Assembly (NCBI GenBank): GCA_002989075.1
Contig: PSQN01000001.1
Span: forward strand, 1,543,153-1,607,152
Reading direction: 5' to 3'
DNA from: Arthonia radiata
Lineage: Eukaryota; Ascomycota; Arthoniomycetes; Arthoniales; Arthoniaceae
Length of the DNA: 64,000 nucleotides
Shown here in pieces: positions 20,808 to 31,100 of this stretch. The position numbers were made by a program, and so were the translations under genes. How positions within the stretch are numbered: the stretch's first letter is position 1; each line of letters opens with the position of its first letter. The notes beneath the pieces were generated by a model. It ran no database searches. It was not told where the DNA came from and was given only the letters and a program-made list of their open reading frames with translations.

Positions 20808-23800
20808 CTACTCCTCCGGCGGTTTAGTCCCCACGAGCTCCGGAAACCTGTGCAGCTGCTCCAACCTCGACTTGAAGAAGTCGCCATGAAACACGGCCAC
20901 CTCCCTGATCCTCCTTGCATCTGAGCCTAGCGCCGCTCTGTCGTCTTCCTCCGTCCACACACCGGGCTTACGCGGTAACTTTCTGGTCTTCAGATAGCAT
21001 AGAAGCGCCTCTTGTGCAAGACGTGAATTGAAGCCTGTTCGCGTGAGCGCCCACACAATGAGGTCTTCACTGATGTTCAGGCTCGAGGAGAGCTTGTCGA
21101 TGAAGTCGTTAATCTCGGTGGGAGTGGCTTGGGGAGAGGTCTGCTGCGAGGCTTGGGGCTGGACGTGGGGGCTGTTGGGTACTGGGTTGCCATTCTGTTG
21201 TGAGGCCTGAGAGACTTGCGCGGCTGGCAGAGAAAGGTCGGGGTGCGGTGTGTCACCAACGAGAAGAGCTTGAGTATCTTGGGCTGCGCGTTTGGGCTGA
21301 GATCGGGATTGAGATATGTTAGGCAGTGAGTGAGACTGGGAGTGCTGTGAGTGTTGCGAGGTCTGAGATGGCTGGGATGGCTGGGAGTGCTGAGACTGGG
21401 TCTGAGAGGACCCCAGAGCAGCAGCGTGATGAGACTGCTGTGACTGGCTCTGAGATGCTTGTTGCACTTGAGACTGCTGCGTGACGTCTGGCCCTTTACG
21501 ATCGCCGGCTGTCGATGACTGCTCAAACCTCTGCGACGGCTCAGATTGCCCGCTTACATGGCTAGTAGTCAGCAAGCGCGACCGCGAGTGTGGTGAAGAG
21601 CCCGAGAGCTGTCGATGCGTCTGCGTAGGCGTGCGCAGCGGAGAACCTTGGGAGGACTGCGATACGTGCTGTTCACGTTGCGTTGGCGTCCGCTGCTGCG
21701 CATCTGGCGACCTGGCCGACTGCTGCGACTGCTGCGACCTGTTCAGACCACTCTCCTGCGACATCTCCAGGAGCCTCGTCCGTAGTAATTGGCTCCCAGC
21801 TGGAGGTGCATCTGGAGGGGAGCTTGGCGGAAGCACCATATCCATCAGATCCATTCCTTGAGATTCTGCGTCATCGAGCAGTGCTTGTGTATCGCGATAG
21901 CCATTAGCTAGAAGTGCTGTGCGCTGATCCTCTTCGAATTCGGAGTCTGTCTGAAATGCTGCGGACGAGGAGAAGTCATTGTCGTCCTCATCAGACTCGG
22001 AAACGCCATTGACGCCCTCCACAGTATTCTGGACTTCGTGTCGATTGTAGTCGTCCTCCCGTGGGCTAAGTTCGTCCTCAGACTGTCCATGGACATCGTC
22101 GTTGTGCTGGGCGGAGCCAGGTCTTTCTTCGTTGACAGAAGCCGAAGTAGTGGAGGCGGCTCTTTCTGAGTTCTCCCGCGCCTGGGGCTCCACGCGTGTC
22201 TTGTGGGTGAAGCTTTGGGGAGGGTCACTGCGGGCTCGATCAACATGTCGAATCTGCTGAACCTGCGAAAGGGTCTTGCCAGCGTCATCATAGCTGTCTG
22301 ATGGCAGTATAGGACCATCGTCGTCGTTGAAACGATCCTCGTCCATCTCGGAGTCGTCATCGACGCGAATTTGCGTCTGTAGGGAGTCGTCATCGTTCTT
22401 TCCATCGTCATCATCATCACGCTGTCCATCATCGTCGTCGGCGTCCGTCTGTACACATAGACGTTTCTGAGGGCGTTGCAATTCATTACTGTGAGCATTC
22501 GTCATTGTTTCCACGTCTTCTTCTGCGAAAGGAATATCGTCAATAGATTGTACAGTCGGTTCCAGGCGAAATTGCATGCCTCGCTCCGTGAAATTGAGAC
22601 CTGGCTCGTCATGAGATTTTGAAGGAGATTTACGTTTGCGACTGTTCTCCTTCTCATCCTCAACAGGATCTGACCCCTGCCAGATATTGAAGTCTCTGCG
22701 TGCCGCGCCTTCTTGAGCCGAGTGAGGGTACTCGTTGCCGAAATCCTCGATCTGTGCGCCTGGATCGGTGTGGGCATCGAGCAGATCAATGATCTCGACA
22801 TTGTGATTTTCCTGTTCATCACCGTTCAGTTCCTGCATTGCAGCATCTTGAGCTGTGTAGAACTCTTGGCTCGCTTCCTGGTTGTTTTGTTGTGACGCAT
22901 CCTCCAAGTGCTGCTGGGCTTTTCGTCGCCAATAAGGTGATGGAATGTCCACGTATTGTTTTGGGCTTTCGTGCTCCAGCCGTCTACTTCGGCGGGGTGT
23001 ATCTTGATTGTCGGGTTCGTTGCTGAAGCGCACATGCTTCTGTGATGTATGTGGCGAGGGCACAATTACCATCGGACTCTTGCTGCGCTTCAGCTGTCTA
23101 GCCAAGCTTGGAGAGAGACCTTGAGAAGAGCCTCGCATTGCGGATTTACGAGGTATGTGTTGCGGCGTGGACGGCTCACGGGACTCGGTGTCAGGTTCCT
23201 GCTTGATGTCTGTCCCCTCTTCTGATCGCGCGGCCTCCCGGCTATCGACGACTTCTTCTTCTCGGCTCTGCAATTCTTCAGCTTCGTCTTCTCCACTCTG
23301 CTGAGACAGAGGTATCAAGTCCCTGGCTTCGCTCATTCTGCGGGCCGCATGTGCAACAGGCATGATCTGACTTTCGAAATACTCCTTCCACTGTGTTGCT
23401 GTGCCCTTGCCCATTCCCCTCGCAAGGTGTCTCCATCCTTGCCTCTGACGGGACAGATGCATACCCAATATCTCTTTGCCCTCCCAGAGTAATACGTCTC
23501 GCTCTTCCTGGGTGATATGGTGCTCTTGAAACGGGGCGGCGAGTGGAGTCTCGCGAGTACTGCTTTCACGGACACTGTGGTTATCTGGAGTCTGCGCTAC
23601 GTCGTCGTTGTCCGCGCCGCGCCCATTCAAATTATGCCTTTGAGCCGGAGAGCCAGACCTGGCTGATGGAGGTGCTGTGTTTCGTACCGACTCCTCGACA
23701 CGCTCGTTGCTTTCTCGCTGCGCTCTCTCCGGACGCTGCGGAGGCGGCTGTGTCAACCGCTGACCACGTAACCGACTCGGACCATTCAACGGCGGGGTGA

Positions 23801-24365
23801 CACCGTTCACCAACGGCCGGTTGCCGATCCCGGCCGCCTCTTCATCCAACGCTCTTTTCGGCGGCGTATCTTTAATGAACTTTTTCCACCGATCACGCCA
23901 GCTCTGCAACGTATGTCTCGGATTCTCATTCTCAAGCTGCTCATAGATCTGGTTCCCCCACATGTACGCGCCCATCCTCTCCCTCTGCCTCGCGAAATGA
24001 TATAAATAAACGTCGTCCTCTTCTGTGAAGGCGTTTCGCGTGCTTTTGGAAGGCTTAAGTGAGCCAGGCCGTCGTACTGCGGCCTCTTTGGGTGCTGCAG
24101 GATGCTGGTCAGTGTCGAGTAGCTTCGCCTCTTGTATACATTGTTCGATCCATTTCCAGCTGATGGAGCCTGGCGGGTTGTCTTTGCGAAGATGATCGGC
24201 GATGACGATCTCGGCGCCGCGTTCGAGAGGAAGGACTCGACCGCCGTTGCGTTTGATCGCTTCGACGAAAGTGCTACGCGTCGGGACGCGTTGAAGGACG
24301 AAGAAGTTGATGTTCTTGAAGAGGGTGCCGGGCTCCTCGTCGTTACTCTCAGCGAGACGTGCCAT
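20808..24365 (-). CDS. rap1: Telomere-binding protein Rap1 (TERF2IP homologue)
   Basis: Single exon. The ATG at 24365 was chosen because the upstream extension opens with GTG and lacks family similarity; 1185 aa. Rap1 sits on telomeres, directly or through a TRF-type partner, and limits telomere length and end fusion. Domain order fits the family: BRCT at about 14-82 (ending SWKWIEQCIQ), a Myb/SANT domain at about 110-166 (FTEEDDVYLYHF to SWRDRWKKFI), a second helical Myb-like block near 295-345 (EERDVLLWEGKEILG), a long acidic disordered centre, a Ser/Gln-rich segment near 840-1035, and the Rap1 C-terminal (RCT) domain at about 1083-1185 beginning EINDFIDKLSSSLNIS. It is longer than animal RAP1, mostly through the disordered centre. 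Confidence 0.92.
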   Translation of the reverse strand: MARLAESNDEEPGTLFKNINFFVLQRVPTRSTFVEAIKRNGGRVLPLERGAEIVIADHLRKDNPPGSISWKWIEQCIQEAKLLDTDQHPAAPKEAAVRRPGSLKPSKSTRNAFTEEDDVYLYHFARQRERMGAYMWGNQIYEQLENENPRHTLQSWRDRWKKFIKDTPPKRALDEEAAGIGNRPLVNGVTPPLNGPSRLRGQRLTQPPPQRPERAQRESNERVEESVRNTAPPSARSGSPAQRHNLNGRGADNDDVAQTPDNHSVRESSTRETPLAAPFQEHHITQEERDVLLWEGKEILGMHLSRQRQGWRHLARGMGKGTATQWKEYFESQIMPVAHAARRMSEARDLIPLSQQSGEDEAEELQSREEEVVDSREAARSEEGTDIKQEPDTESREPSTPQHIPRKSAMRGSSQGLSPSLARQLKRSKSPMVIVPSPHTSQKHVRFSNEPDNQDTPRRSRRLEHESPKQYVDIPSPYWRRKAQQHLEDASQQNNQEASQEFYTAQDAAMQELNGDEQENHNVEIIDLLDAHTDPGAQIEDFGNEYPHSAQEGAARRDFNIWQGSDPVEDEKENSRKRKSPSKSHDEPGLNFTERGMQFRLEPTVQSIDDIPFAEEDVETMTNAHSNELQRPQKRLCVQTDADDDDGQRDDDDDGKNDDDSLQTQIRVDDDSEMDEDRFNDDDGPILPSDSYDDAGKTLSQVQQIRHVDRARSDPPQSFTHKTRVEPQARENSERAASTTSASVNEERPGSAQHNDDVHGQSEDELSPREDDYNRHEVQNTVEGVNGVSESDEDDNDFSSSAAFQTDSEFEEDQRTALLANGYRDTQALLDDAESQGMDLMDMVLPPSSPPDAPPAGSQLLRTRLLEMSQESGLNRSQQSQQSARSPDAQQRTPTQREQHVSQSSQGSPLRTPTQTHRQLSGSSPHSRSRLLTTSHVSGQSEPSQRFEQSSTAGDRKGPDVTQQSQVQQASQSQSQQSHHAAALGSSQTQSQHSQPSQPSQTSQHSQHSQSHSLPNISQSRSQPKRAAQDTQALLVGDTPHPDLSLPAAQVSQASQQNGNPVPNSPHVQPQASQQTSPQATPTEINDFIDKLSSSLNISEDLIVWALTRTGFNSRLAQEALLCYLKTRKLPRKPGVWTEEDDRAALGSDARRIREVAVFHGDFFKSRLEQLHRFPELVGTKPPEE

Positions 24366-24992
24366 TCTTGACGTGTAGAGCACGGCGAGCGCCGGCGTTC
24401 TCTGCGAACTGTGCTGACGGATCAGTTCAAGATGAAAGCGCTGACGATTGATGATCTGCGGAGGAAAGCGCGGGGTGAGCCGTGCGTCAATGCGCTGGCG
24501 GCTTGGCAACGTTAGAAACACATTGTCACGTGCAAACAGAAGATGACCTTTTCAACACGCAGGGAAAAAGCGAAGTGAAGTGTGCCGATTGCAATCTTGC
24601 AAATGACAGGCTATTATTTCACCTCTACTAACCATTCCATACATATTCCAGCTGTATAGTGACAGCTCTGTACAGTAGTATACCACATTTTGAATCGTAC
24701 ATGCGTTATCTGGCATGCTTTTCGCACCCTTTCCAATTCTCCTGGGCGCGTGTCTGGGACGCTTGTTCCTCTCTTCGCGGATCCATCGACTCGTCTAGCC
24801 ACCAGCGAAAAGCTTGCGTGTCGACTTCTATTTCGTTGTCAGAGCCGTGTGGGGCAGCTGTTCGTCAATGTTGGCTCTGAAACCGCTCGCTTCTGCAGCG
24901 CTCATGCGTTGCTGCTGAACGTCTGTCGCGTAATTTGCCACGCGTCCGGCAGCACTGATATGATTAGACTGATGCGATGGTGTGTCGCTTCT
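24366..24992. promoter_or_regulatory. Rap1 upstream region
   Basis: 627 bp between the Rap1 start and the stop of the next minus-strand gene. It holds the Rap1 promoter and the 3' flank of the glycosyltransferase. No motif can be named with confidence. Confidence 0.45.
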
Positions 24993-26491
24993 TCAGGGTA
25001 TCTTTTTCCATTCCTTGCAATGCCGAAACATTGACCGACACAGCTTGCCAGTCTCTACCTTGAGACTTGTCTTGCGCCAGCTGCCCTGCGCCATATGTGC
25101 CAATCGGGCGTTCTCGTGCGTTTTTGGCATGCTGCCCATCTTGTGCGGCCAGCCACGGCCTGGACTGAAGCCGGTGATGGGGAGGACGAGTACGTCGCCA
25201 GCCACGACCTTGCCACGTCCGCCCTCGGGATCGTGGAGACCGGAAACAGCACTCCAACGGAAGTTTGAATCTTCGATGGAGGCGACGTGAGCCTTGATGG
25301 CTGTTGTCAGTGCAGGTGGACCCGTCAGGTCGAGGGGGTCGATGGATGACAGTGAGGTGATGTTGGCGCGAATGTTGTACGTAAGCTGCGTAAGATAAGC
25401 CGATGTTGCGGGATGGAGAGGGGCAGAAGCCATAGCCCAGTTGGACAACTGAACGGGGTGAGAGTAGCCCCAGCCCCAGTAGTCATCAGTGTCCTCAGCA
25501 GTGTCACACTCGATGCCAAATATTGCTCCGACGGGATCATCGACTCCTTGCATTCTGGGTGATCCGCGCGTCATAAGCTCTTGATAGGGCGATGGGCAGG
25601 TAATGGGAACCTGATAGCGAGAGGCGCCGTGCGCATTGGGGGAAGCCGCTTCGTAGTATGGTGAAGCGTTGGGACTGTACGATTCGCCTGTGACTTGGTC
25701 TGTCCAGCGGTCAAGGTCTGATGCGTGAACCCAGTTGTCGGGATGTTGAAGTAGGTGTACATCTACGTCAGCGTAGAAGCCACCAAACCATCGCAGTACT
25801 GCGACGCGGAAAGTGTCGGCCTTTTCCACGGGATATGGCAGGTTCTGAAATAGGTCCCAAAGGTATGGCTCGTAGTTCTGCATGAGCTGATTGATGCCAT
25901 CATCATCCCAGAGAAGGTAAGCCATTTGCTGACGATGTGGGTTCTGACTTGTTGCAGCCGCGAGCCAGCCATCGACCGACTCTTGCACCGTTTCTGGCCA
26001 TTCGTCTGACTTGAGCGACCGCCAAGTTTGATGCGCGATTAGAGGAATGTGTGTATGAGTAGCGAACGAGGAGGTGAGCAGGGAGAGCTCGAGGGCAAGC
26101 TGCGCCGCTTCGACGACGGTCTGGGGATGTATCTTGGAAATGAGCGTGTGATTGCGACTGGACTGGACCTCCTCGAGCCATGAAGTAGGAATATACCAGC
26201 CTGAGGTCACTTGTCAGCTCAACACTCGAGTTTCCGGTGGACTTCCGCGGAGGGAGGAACAAGGTGTGCCATTGGAATTGACTTACGGCCTCCTGTGCCG
26301 ACACTGTGGTCAATGTGCTTGTGGACCAGCTCACTGGCAACAAGGTTTGATTTGTGGTGTGTACTGAAGCCGACAATGGTAAAGTAGAGGAATACAATGG
26401 CTGCCAGCGGCCATAGCCATGTTCGAGCGCGAGGAGATCGCGAGGCTCGAGTGCGGGAAGGGGTGCGCTTCAACCAAGTGTTTGCCAGCAT
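24993..26491 (-). CDS. Type II membrane glycosyltransferase, GT32 (Och1-like) family
   Basis: Two exons, 26491-26287 and 26200-24993, with an 86-nt phase-1 intron; 470 aa. A short basic N-terminus precedes one membrane span (TWLWPLAAIVFLYFTIVGF), the usual layout of a Golgi glycosyltransferase. The catalytic domain shows the GT32 features IPLIAHQTWRS (120-130), LLWDDDG (165-171), a helix with ADTFRVAVLRWFGGFYADVDVH, and the DXD metal/sugar-nucleotide motif DVD at 213-215. Several sequons lie in the luminal part. Family members transfer mannose or other hexoses to glycoproteins or sphingolipids; donor and acceptor are not decidable here. A 17-base G run lies about 165 bp upstream of the ATG. 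Confidence 0.87.
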
Positions 26492-27719
26492 GGCCGCGAC
26501 AGCGAGAGTGAGCTCAGCGACCGAGCGGACTTGACATGGAAGAAGGTGAAGCAGGTCAAAGGAAGGCTTGTTGACAGCTGGTGAGGTGCCAAGAAGCGGC
26601 AGTGCTCTGAAGCTTTTCGAGGCGTTTTGGAGGGATCTGGCTTCTTGGACGAAAGGGGGGGGGGGGGGGGGTGCCAATGGATCTAGGCGTATGCAGGTAC
26701 GGGTGCAACCTTGAATATTAGGGTGAGTAGGGGGCAGCGAAGCGAAGTAAGGTATTATTGTCGAGAGTAGGTCAGTGAGTGTAAAGGAGAGACTGGTGCA
26801 GAAGAGAAATAGGAACGAGGTGTGAGGGAGGTGGTGGGAAAGGGAGAAGGATTGCGTGGTGGTATTTGCGGGTTGAGGTCCGAGGGCAGTGCATGCAGCT
26901 TGGGACAGAGAAGGGAGAGGAAGGGTCGAGCCGCAAGCCACCACTTGTTCTGTTATGAATTCGCCCCCAATCTCCCCAATTAGATCCCATTAGACCCCTA
27001 TTCGATGGACTCCTCCCGCACCCACTGACCAGTGACCAGGCCCCGCCGCGTGTCTTTACCTGCAACCTCCCAAACTGCCGATCGCGGGACTGCCCCAGTC
27101 ACCACTGACCAGTGTCGCCGAATCTCGTTTGCGAATGGCGCCGGACCAGGCAGCGACACATCTGGAAGGAAACCTACTTCCGCAATCAGTTGTTCTACTG
27201 ACCGGCCCGTCCTCGCCTGTCATCATCGCACTTGGCAATCTTTGAAACGCTTACGCAGTTTCGCAGCTCTCTTTTATCAGGTCGGAGCGGCTGATGTGAG
27301 AATACAACCCCACTGGGGCTCATTATGCGAGATTATTATGCAAGGATGCAATGAGCGTGCGGTTGCGACGCCGCCTGTCATGAAAATGTGTGTGTGCATT
27401 ATTACTGCGTCGCACTGCCTGCGAAGGTTTGCTACCTACGCGATGTTGCCATTGAGCTCCTCATTGCTCATCTCGCTTCTCGACTCGACTGACTGGGGAC
27501 TGGTGCAAAGCATAAAAGCTTCCCCACCAGCCACGAGGAGGAGCTGCCACTTCGTTGCATTCACTGCCGAGGTCTATCGTGTACCTCTTCACTCAATGGG
27601 AAGTGATGAGAGAACCCAATGAGACCAGCGCAGACCATCCACCAGCGGCGTTGGAAGTGTTCTATCGCCTGCGCACTGACACTTAAACATACTGAGTCAA
27701 GACCCACCCAGCTAACAAG
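26492..27719. promoter_or_regulatory. Divergent promoter region, GT32 / SDR
   Basis: About 1.2 kb between two outward-reading starts. It contains a 17-G run (26655-26671) and two copies of ccactgaccagtg, with internal dyad symmetry, at about 27023 and 27101. A 196-codon open frame at 27032-27622 has no domain-like content and is not called. Confidence 0.5.
26655..26671 (+). repeat. Homopolymer of 17 G
   Basis: Seventeen consecutive G on the plus strand (C on the coding strand of GT32), within its upstream region. Such runs slip easily and can be assembly weak points. Confidence 0.95.
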
Positions 27720-28748
27720 ATGACCAGCGAAGCGAAGGGTGCCGTCTTGGTCACAGGCGCTGGCGGATTCATCGGCCAGGAGCTCGTCCAAGCCATTCTC
27801 GCGAAGCATCCCGAGACACGCCTCATCATCACCGACACATTCGCGCCACCGGTCCCACAACACCACGCACAGCGCGTCACCTCACAAGCAGCGGACCTGA
27901 CCGTCCCAGCCAACCTTCGCAGTCTGTTGCCTCCAAGCCAGCCATTAAGATGTGTCTATACTCTGCACGGTTTGATGTCCGGCGCCTCCGAGGCAGACCT
28001 TGAGCTCGGTCTCTCGGTCAACCTTGACAGCCACCGTTGCCTGCTCGATCACCTGCGAACCTTCCATCTGGGTGTACGCGTCGTTTTTACGAGCTCGACC
28101 GCCGTGTTCGGGCACCTGAGTGAGCTACATGGCGGGAAGAAGGCACACGACGTCGTGGTGAGTGAGGTCACCCAGCCACTGCCTGCGAGCAGCTACGGTG
28201 CGGAGAAACACGCCATCGAGACCCTCTTGCTGGATTACACGCGACGAGGCTTACTCGACGGACTGGTAGTTCGCTTGCCGACTGTCATCGTCCGGCCCGG
28301 CAAGCCAAGCGGTGCGGCCTCTTCCTTCGCAAGTGGCATCGTCCGTGAGACTGTCAAGGGTGAGAAGAATGTGCTGCCTGTGCGTCGAGGCATGAAGATG
28401 TGGGTTTGCTCGCCTGACGTCGTCATCGCCAATTTAGTTCATGCTCTTGATGTGCGCGGCCCTCCCCAAGGACAGCAGAATGTTGGCACTGGCAAGGTAG
28501 TCAATCTGCCCGGAACAACTTGCACAGTCCAAGATATTCTGGACGCGTTAGAGAGCGCAATCGGACAGGACAAAGTGAGAGAACACGTTCGTGAAGAAAA
28601 CGATGAGGAAATTGAGAAGATCGTCGATAGTTGGCCTGCTTCGTTTGAAACGTCATGGGCGAGCATGCTTGGATTTCGCAACGACCTGACCGTGAAAGAA
28701 AACATACACAAGTATGTGAAGAAGACCGCGCAAAGCAACAAAAGTTAA
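27720..28748 (+). CDS. Extended SDR, NAD-dependent epimerase/dehydratase (D-erythronate dehydrogenase-like)
   Basis: A single-exon, 342-aa protein. The N-terminal Rossmann motif is TGAGGFIG (12-19), followed by an acidic residue at the end of the second strand (IITDT) that suggests NAD(H). The active site shows FTSSTAVFG (Ser near 125) and the YxxxK pair at Tyr159 and Lys163 (SSYGAEKH). The substrate-side segment VVRLPTVIVRPG is typical of extended SDRs. The overall pattern is closest to what I recall of DenD-type proteins that oxidise sugar acids at C2, but that sub-assignment is inference. No targeting signal is seen. The ATG follows a normal leader, and the KP4-like genes lie directly downstream. 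Confidence 0.85.
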   Translation: MTSEAKGAVLVTGAGGFIGQELVQAILAKHPETRLIITDTFAPPVPQHHAQRVTSQAADLTVPANLRSLLPPSQPLRCVYTLHGLMSGASEADLELGLSVNLDSHRCLLDHLRTFHLGVRVVFTSSTAVFGHLSELHGGKKAHDVVVSEVTQPLPASSYGAEKHAIETLLLDYTRRGLLDGLVVRLPTVIVRPGKPSGAASSFASGIVRETVKGEKNVLPVRRGMKMWVCSPDVVIANLVHALDVRGPPQGQQNVGTGKVVNLPGTTCTVQDILDALESAIGQDKVREHVREENDEEIEKIVDSWPASFETSWASMLGFRNDLTVKENIHKYVKKTAQSNKS

Positions 28749-28998
28749 GCCTCGATGATGCTGTTAAGGCGATAGGCTGGCAAGCAACCTGACTGTCTTT
28801 TAAGATGCATCCTAACCCGCAGCATGACGCCATACTAATCCATCACGTCGACCTCCATGGGTATTTCAAGGACTCCTTCAAGGCCCACATCTCCCCAGAG
28901 TCCTTATCCCAAACTTGAGCCACCGAGGTATCGATTGTGGGACTGCGCAAGATTAGCTTATCGACGTAGCGGCGCTATGGGGAAATGGCGTAGGTTAC

Positions 28999-29638
28999 TT
29001 ACGGGCACAGATCAACCTGGTCAAGCAACTCGCACTTGTGGTCCCCTAATATGATCGTTAGCAGGAAGACCGCCCTGAAATACTGTGCACCACATACAGT
29101 CAGAGATCACGTTCACCGTGAACTCTGCACCCTCAAAGCCGTCCATCGGGATGCTACCGCACGACTCGCAGCCAAGGCCTATCAACTGTTCCACGTATGC
29201 AAGGGCGTCGCGCATAGTCCCGCCATAATTTGTCTTCTTGTCTTCTTTGCTCGCGCCTTGGAAAAAGGCGCAGTGCGGCTTCCCCCGCTGATCCACGTTG
29301 CGGCACACGACGTGTGCGCCCCAGTCAAACACGCTGTCACCGAGGCCTCGATATTTTCCCATTTGGTAGCGCTGTTCGAAGGCGTCAGCAAGATCGTAAG
29401 CATCACGAAGCCGACGATTGCTTCTGGATATACATACGAGCGCGTCTCTGATTTCCAATAGAACCGTGGTTTTCTCAGCACCAGTAAAGTCTTGGGTTCC
29501 CCTGATGTGGTGCTTGCATTGGCTGCTACCCTTGCAGTTTGGCTCATGCTGATGGCGAGTGCGCAGCTCTGGAATGGCAGTGGCGCTGGCCGCAACACTG
29601 GCGGTGAGTAGTGTCGCGAAGATCTTGGTGAGATGCAT
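28999..29638 (-). CDS. KP4-like small secreted protein, copy 1
   Basis: Three exons, 29638-29438, 29371-29098 and 29045-28999; 173 aa; looks whole. The first intron is 66 nt without a stop codon, so the unspliced reading also stays open; it is called because the two sister genes have an intron at the same place and its signals (GTATGT, CTGAC, CAG) are good. The second intron has GTATGT and CTAAC. A signal peptide covers about 1-22. The mature part shows the family pattern: NCKGSSQC, an amphipathic helix, a WG turn before a Cys, CAFFQ, a long helix, then GCESCGSIP and a final FTVNV strand. The family is named after a Ustilago virus-encoded killer protein; nuclear copies occur widely in fungi. 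The role here is unknown. Confidence 0.8.
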
Positions 29639-30026
29639 GATGCCTTGCGATTCGAGGGTGCTGTGTGTTGCAGGGTAGATTTGGAAAACAAGATATACCA
29701 AGAGATCAAAGATTTGAGAAGGGAAGAAAACAGTAACCTCTTCAAGTCTTGCACGACGCTTTGGCAGTGGTGCTCTGACGTGGTCGAAAGACTCACGTGT
29801 CTTTCACGTCACATATGACGGGCATGGCAAGAAAGAGACTCCATTGGGCACGACCAATATTTGAACATCGTTCTGCTGGGTCTCGTGTATACAGCGAAGG
29901 AATCGCTTGGGCTTGTGGTCATGAAAGGCCTTAACGACACCCAATGAGCATCACCGCACGCGTACCACTTGCTGAAGGAACCCTCAAAGCCAGAGATCAG
30001 GTACGTCATCACAGTTCACGAGCTAC
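29639..30026. other. Spacer between KP4-like copies 1 and 2
   Basis: 388 bp holding the promoter of copy 1. A 67-codon minus-strand frame at 29809-30012 has a faint Cys/Gly pattern but no convincing family match. Confidence 0.4.
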
Positions 30027-30687
30027 CTAAGGGATCTCGACTTCCCACTTCTTATTCTGACACATCGCAGCACCCTCGTAGAGCCCACACTTCCCGTCCG
30101 TCTTGTCCACCACGTTTACCGTGAACTCGGCGCCGGAGAACTTGGCCATCGGTATGCTTCCACAGCTGTCACAGCCAAGACTCATCAACTCCTCGATATA
30201 TTTGATCGCATCTGGCAAGGTCCCGGGCCAGTAGTTCACGCGATCGGCTTCGGTCGGGTGTTGAAAGAATGCACAGTGGGAGCGCCTGTACTTGCGATCT
30301 TTGCCGCAGGCGATCAGGTCCCCTAAATCCAAGCGTCAGCATTACCGACTGTGGTATGTCGATGAAGGTTCAGCCTACCCCAATCGAGCGGAACTTGGCC
30401 AGCTTCAGGCTTTTCTGCGAGAAATCGCGTCTATGAGTCCGTGTCAGAAGCTCGAAGAGTCAGGCACGTACTGACGGCGGCCTTGGCCGAGAGCAACCAT
30501 CGAGCACAATCTCGTGCTGGAAGGGTCTGAGACGCACCATGATATTATGCAATTCGGGAAGGATCGTGCGATCGTTGACATGGCCGCAAAAGCTGCTACC
30601 TTTGCAGTTCGGTTCCTTTCTTGTCCAACCGGCACTGACAGTACCTGTGACGGCGAGGACTGCCGCTGTGATGGTATGAAGTCGCAT
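30027..30687 (-). CDS. KP4-like small secreted protein, copy 2
   Basis: Three exons, 30687-30538, 30430-30379 and 30322-30027; 165 aa; looks whole. The signal peptide ends near VSAGW. The KP4-like pattern follows: NCKGSSFC, ELHNIM, LDWGDLIACG, HCAFFQ, a helix with YIEELMSLGCDSCGSIP, and AEFTVNVV, then a Cys-containing tail. Intron 1 is in the same place as in the other two copies; intron 2 splits the conserved WG turn and is unique to this copy. The first intron is 107 nt. It is divergently transcribed from copy 3 across 413 bp. Confidence 0.8.
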
Positions 30688-31100
30688 GTTTGCTGGCCAG
30701 TGTTTGTACAGAAAAGCTTGGTCTTGAAGCAAAAATTCAATCGGCGAGATTTGAGAAGATCACAATGTGGGCAAACGCTTGCGAAGATGAAGAAATGGTG
30801 AATGCTTGCGAGAACTGTTGGGGTTTCAGTGCTCAGACGAGTTCTAGTTATCCCGTTCAGCCTACGGACACGCGATCCACAGACAGCAGGCACGCTCAGA
30901 CGCATGGCGAGGCATCGTCAGAGCGATCATATGGTGTGGTGTGCAAAGATCGCATTACCCTGGCATCGTCCAACATACTTTCCGCAACTTCTCTCACGTT
31001 GGGACATAGGAAAAGCGACGCTCACACCCACACTCCCACCCACACTACCAACACCATAACGGACGCCTACCACCCCCACAAACTCACGTCTACCAGCACG
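30688..31100. promoter_or_regulatory. Divergent promoter of KP4-like copies 2 and 3
   Basis: A 413-bp stretch flanked by two outward-reading starts. A C/A-rich run (cacccacactcccacccaca) lies about 70 bp before the plus-strand start. No named operator is visible. Confidence 0.5.

Noticed and set aside
24366-24521. N-terminal extension of Rap1 by 52 residues
   Set aside because: The extended frame starts at GTG and its sequence has no relation to the BRCT start; the ATG at 24365 fits the family.
27032-27622. 196-codon plus-strand open frame upstream of the SDR gene
   Set aside because: Composition and content are not protein-like, no family is recognised, and it occupies a divergent promoter.
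29809-30012. Possible fourth KP4-like remnant
   Set aside because: A faint Cys/Gly pattern only; none of the family's ordered landmarks is present, so it is left as spacer.
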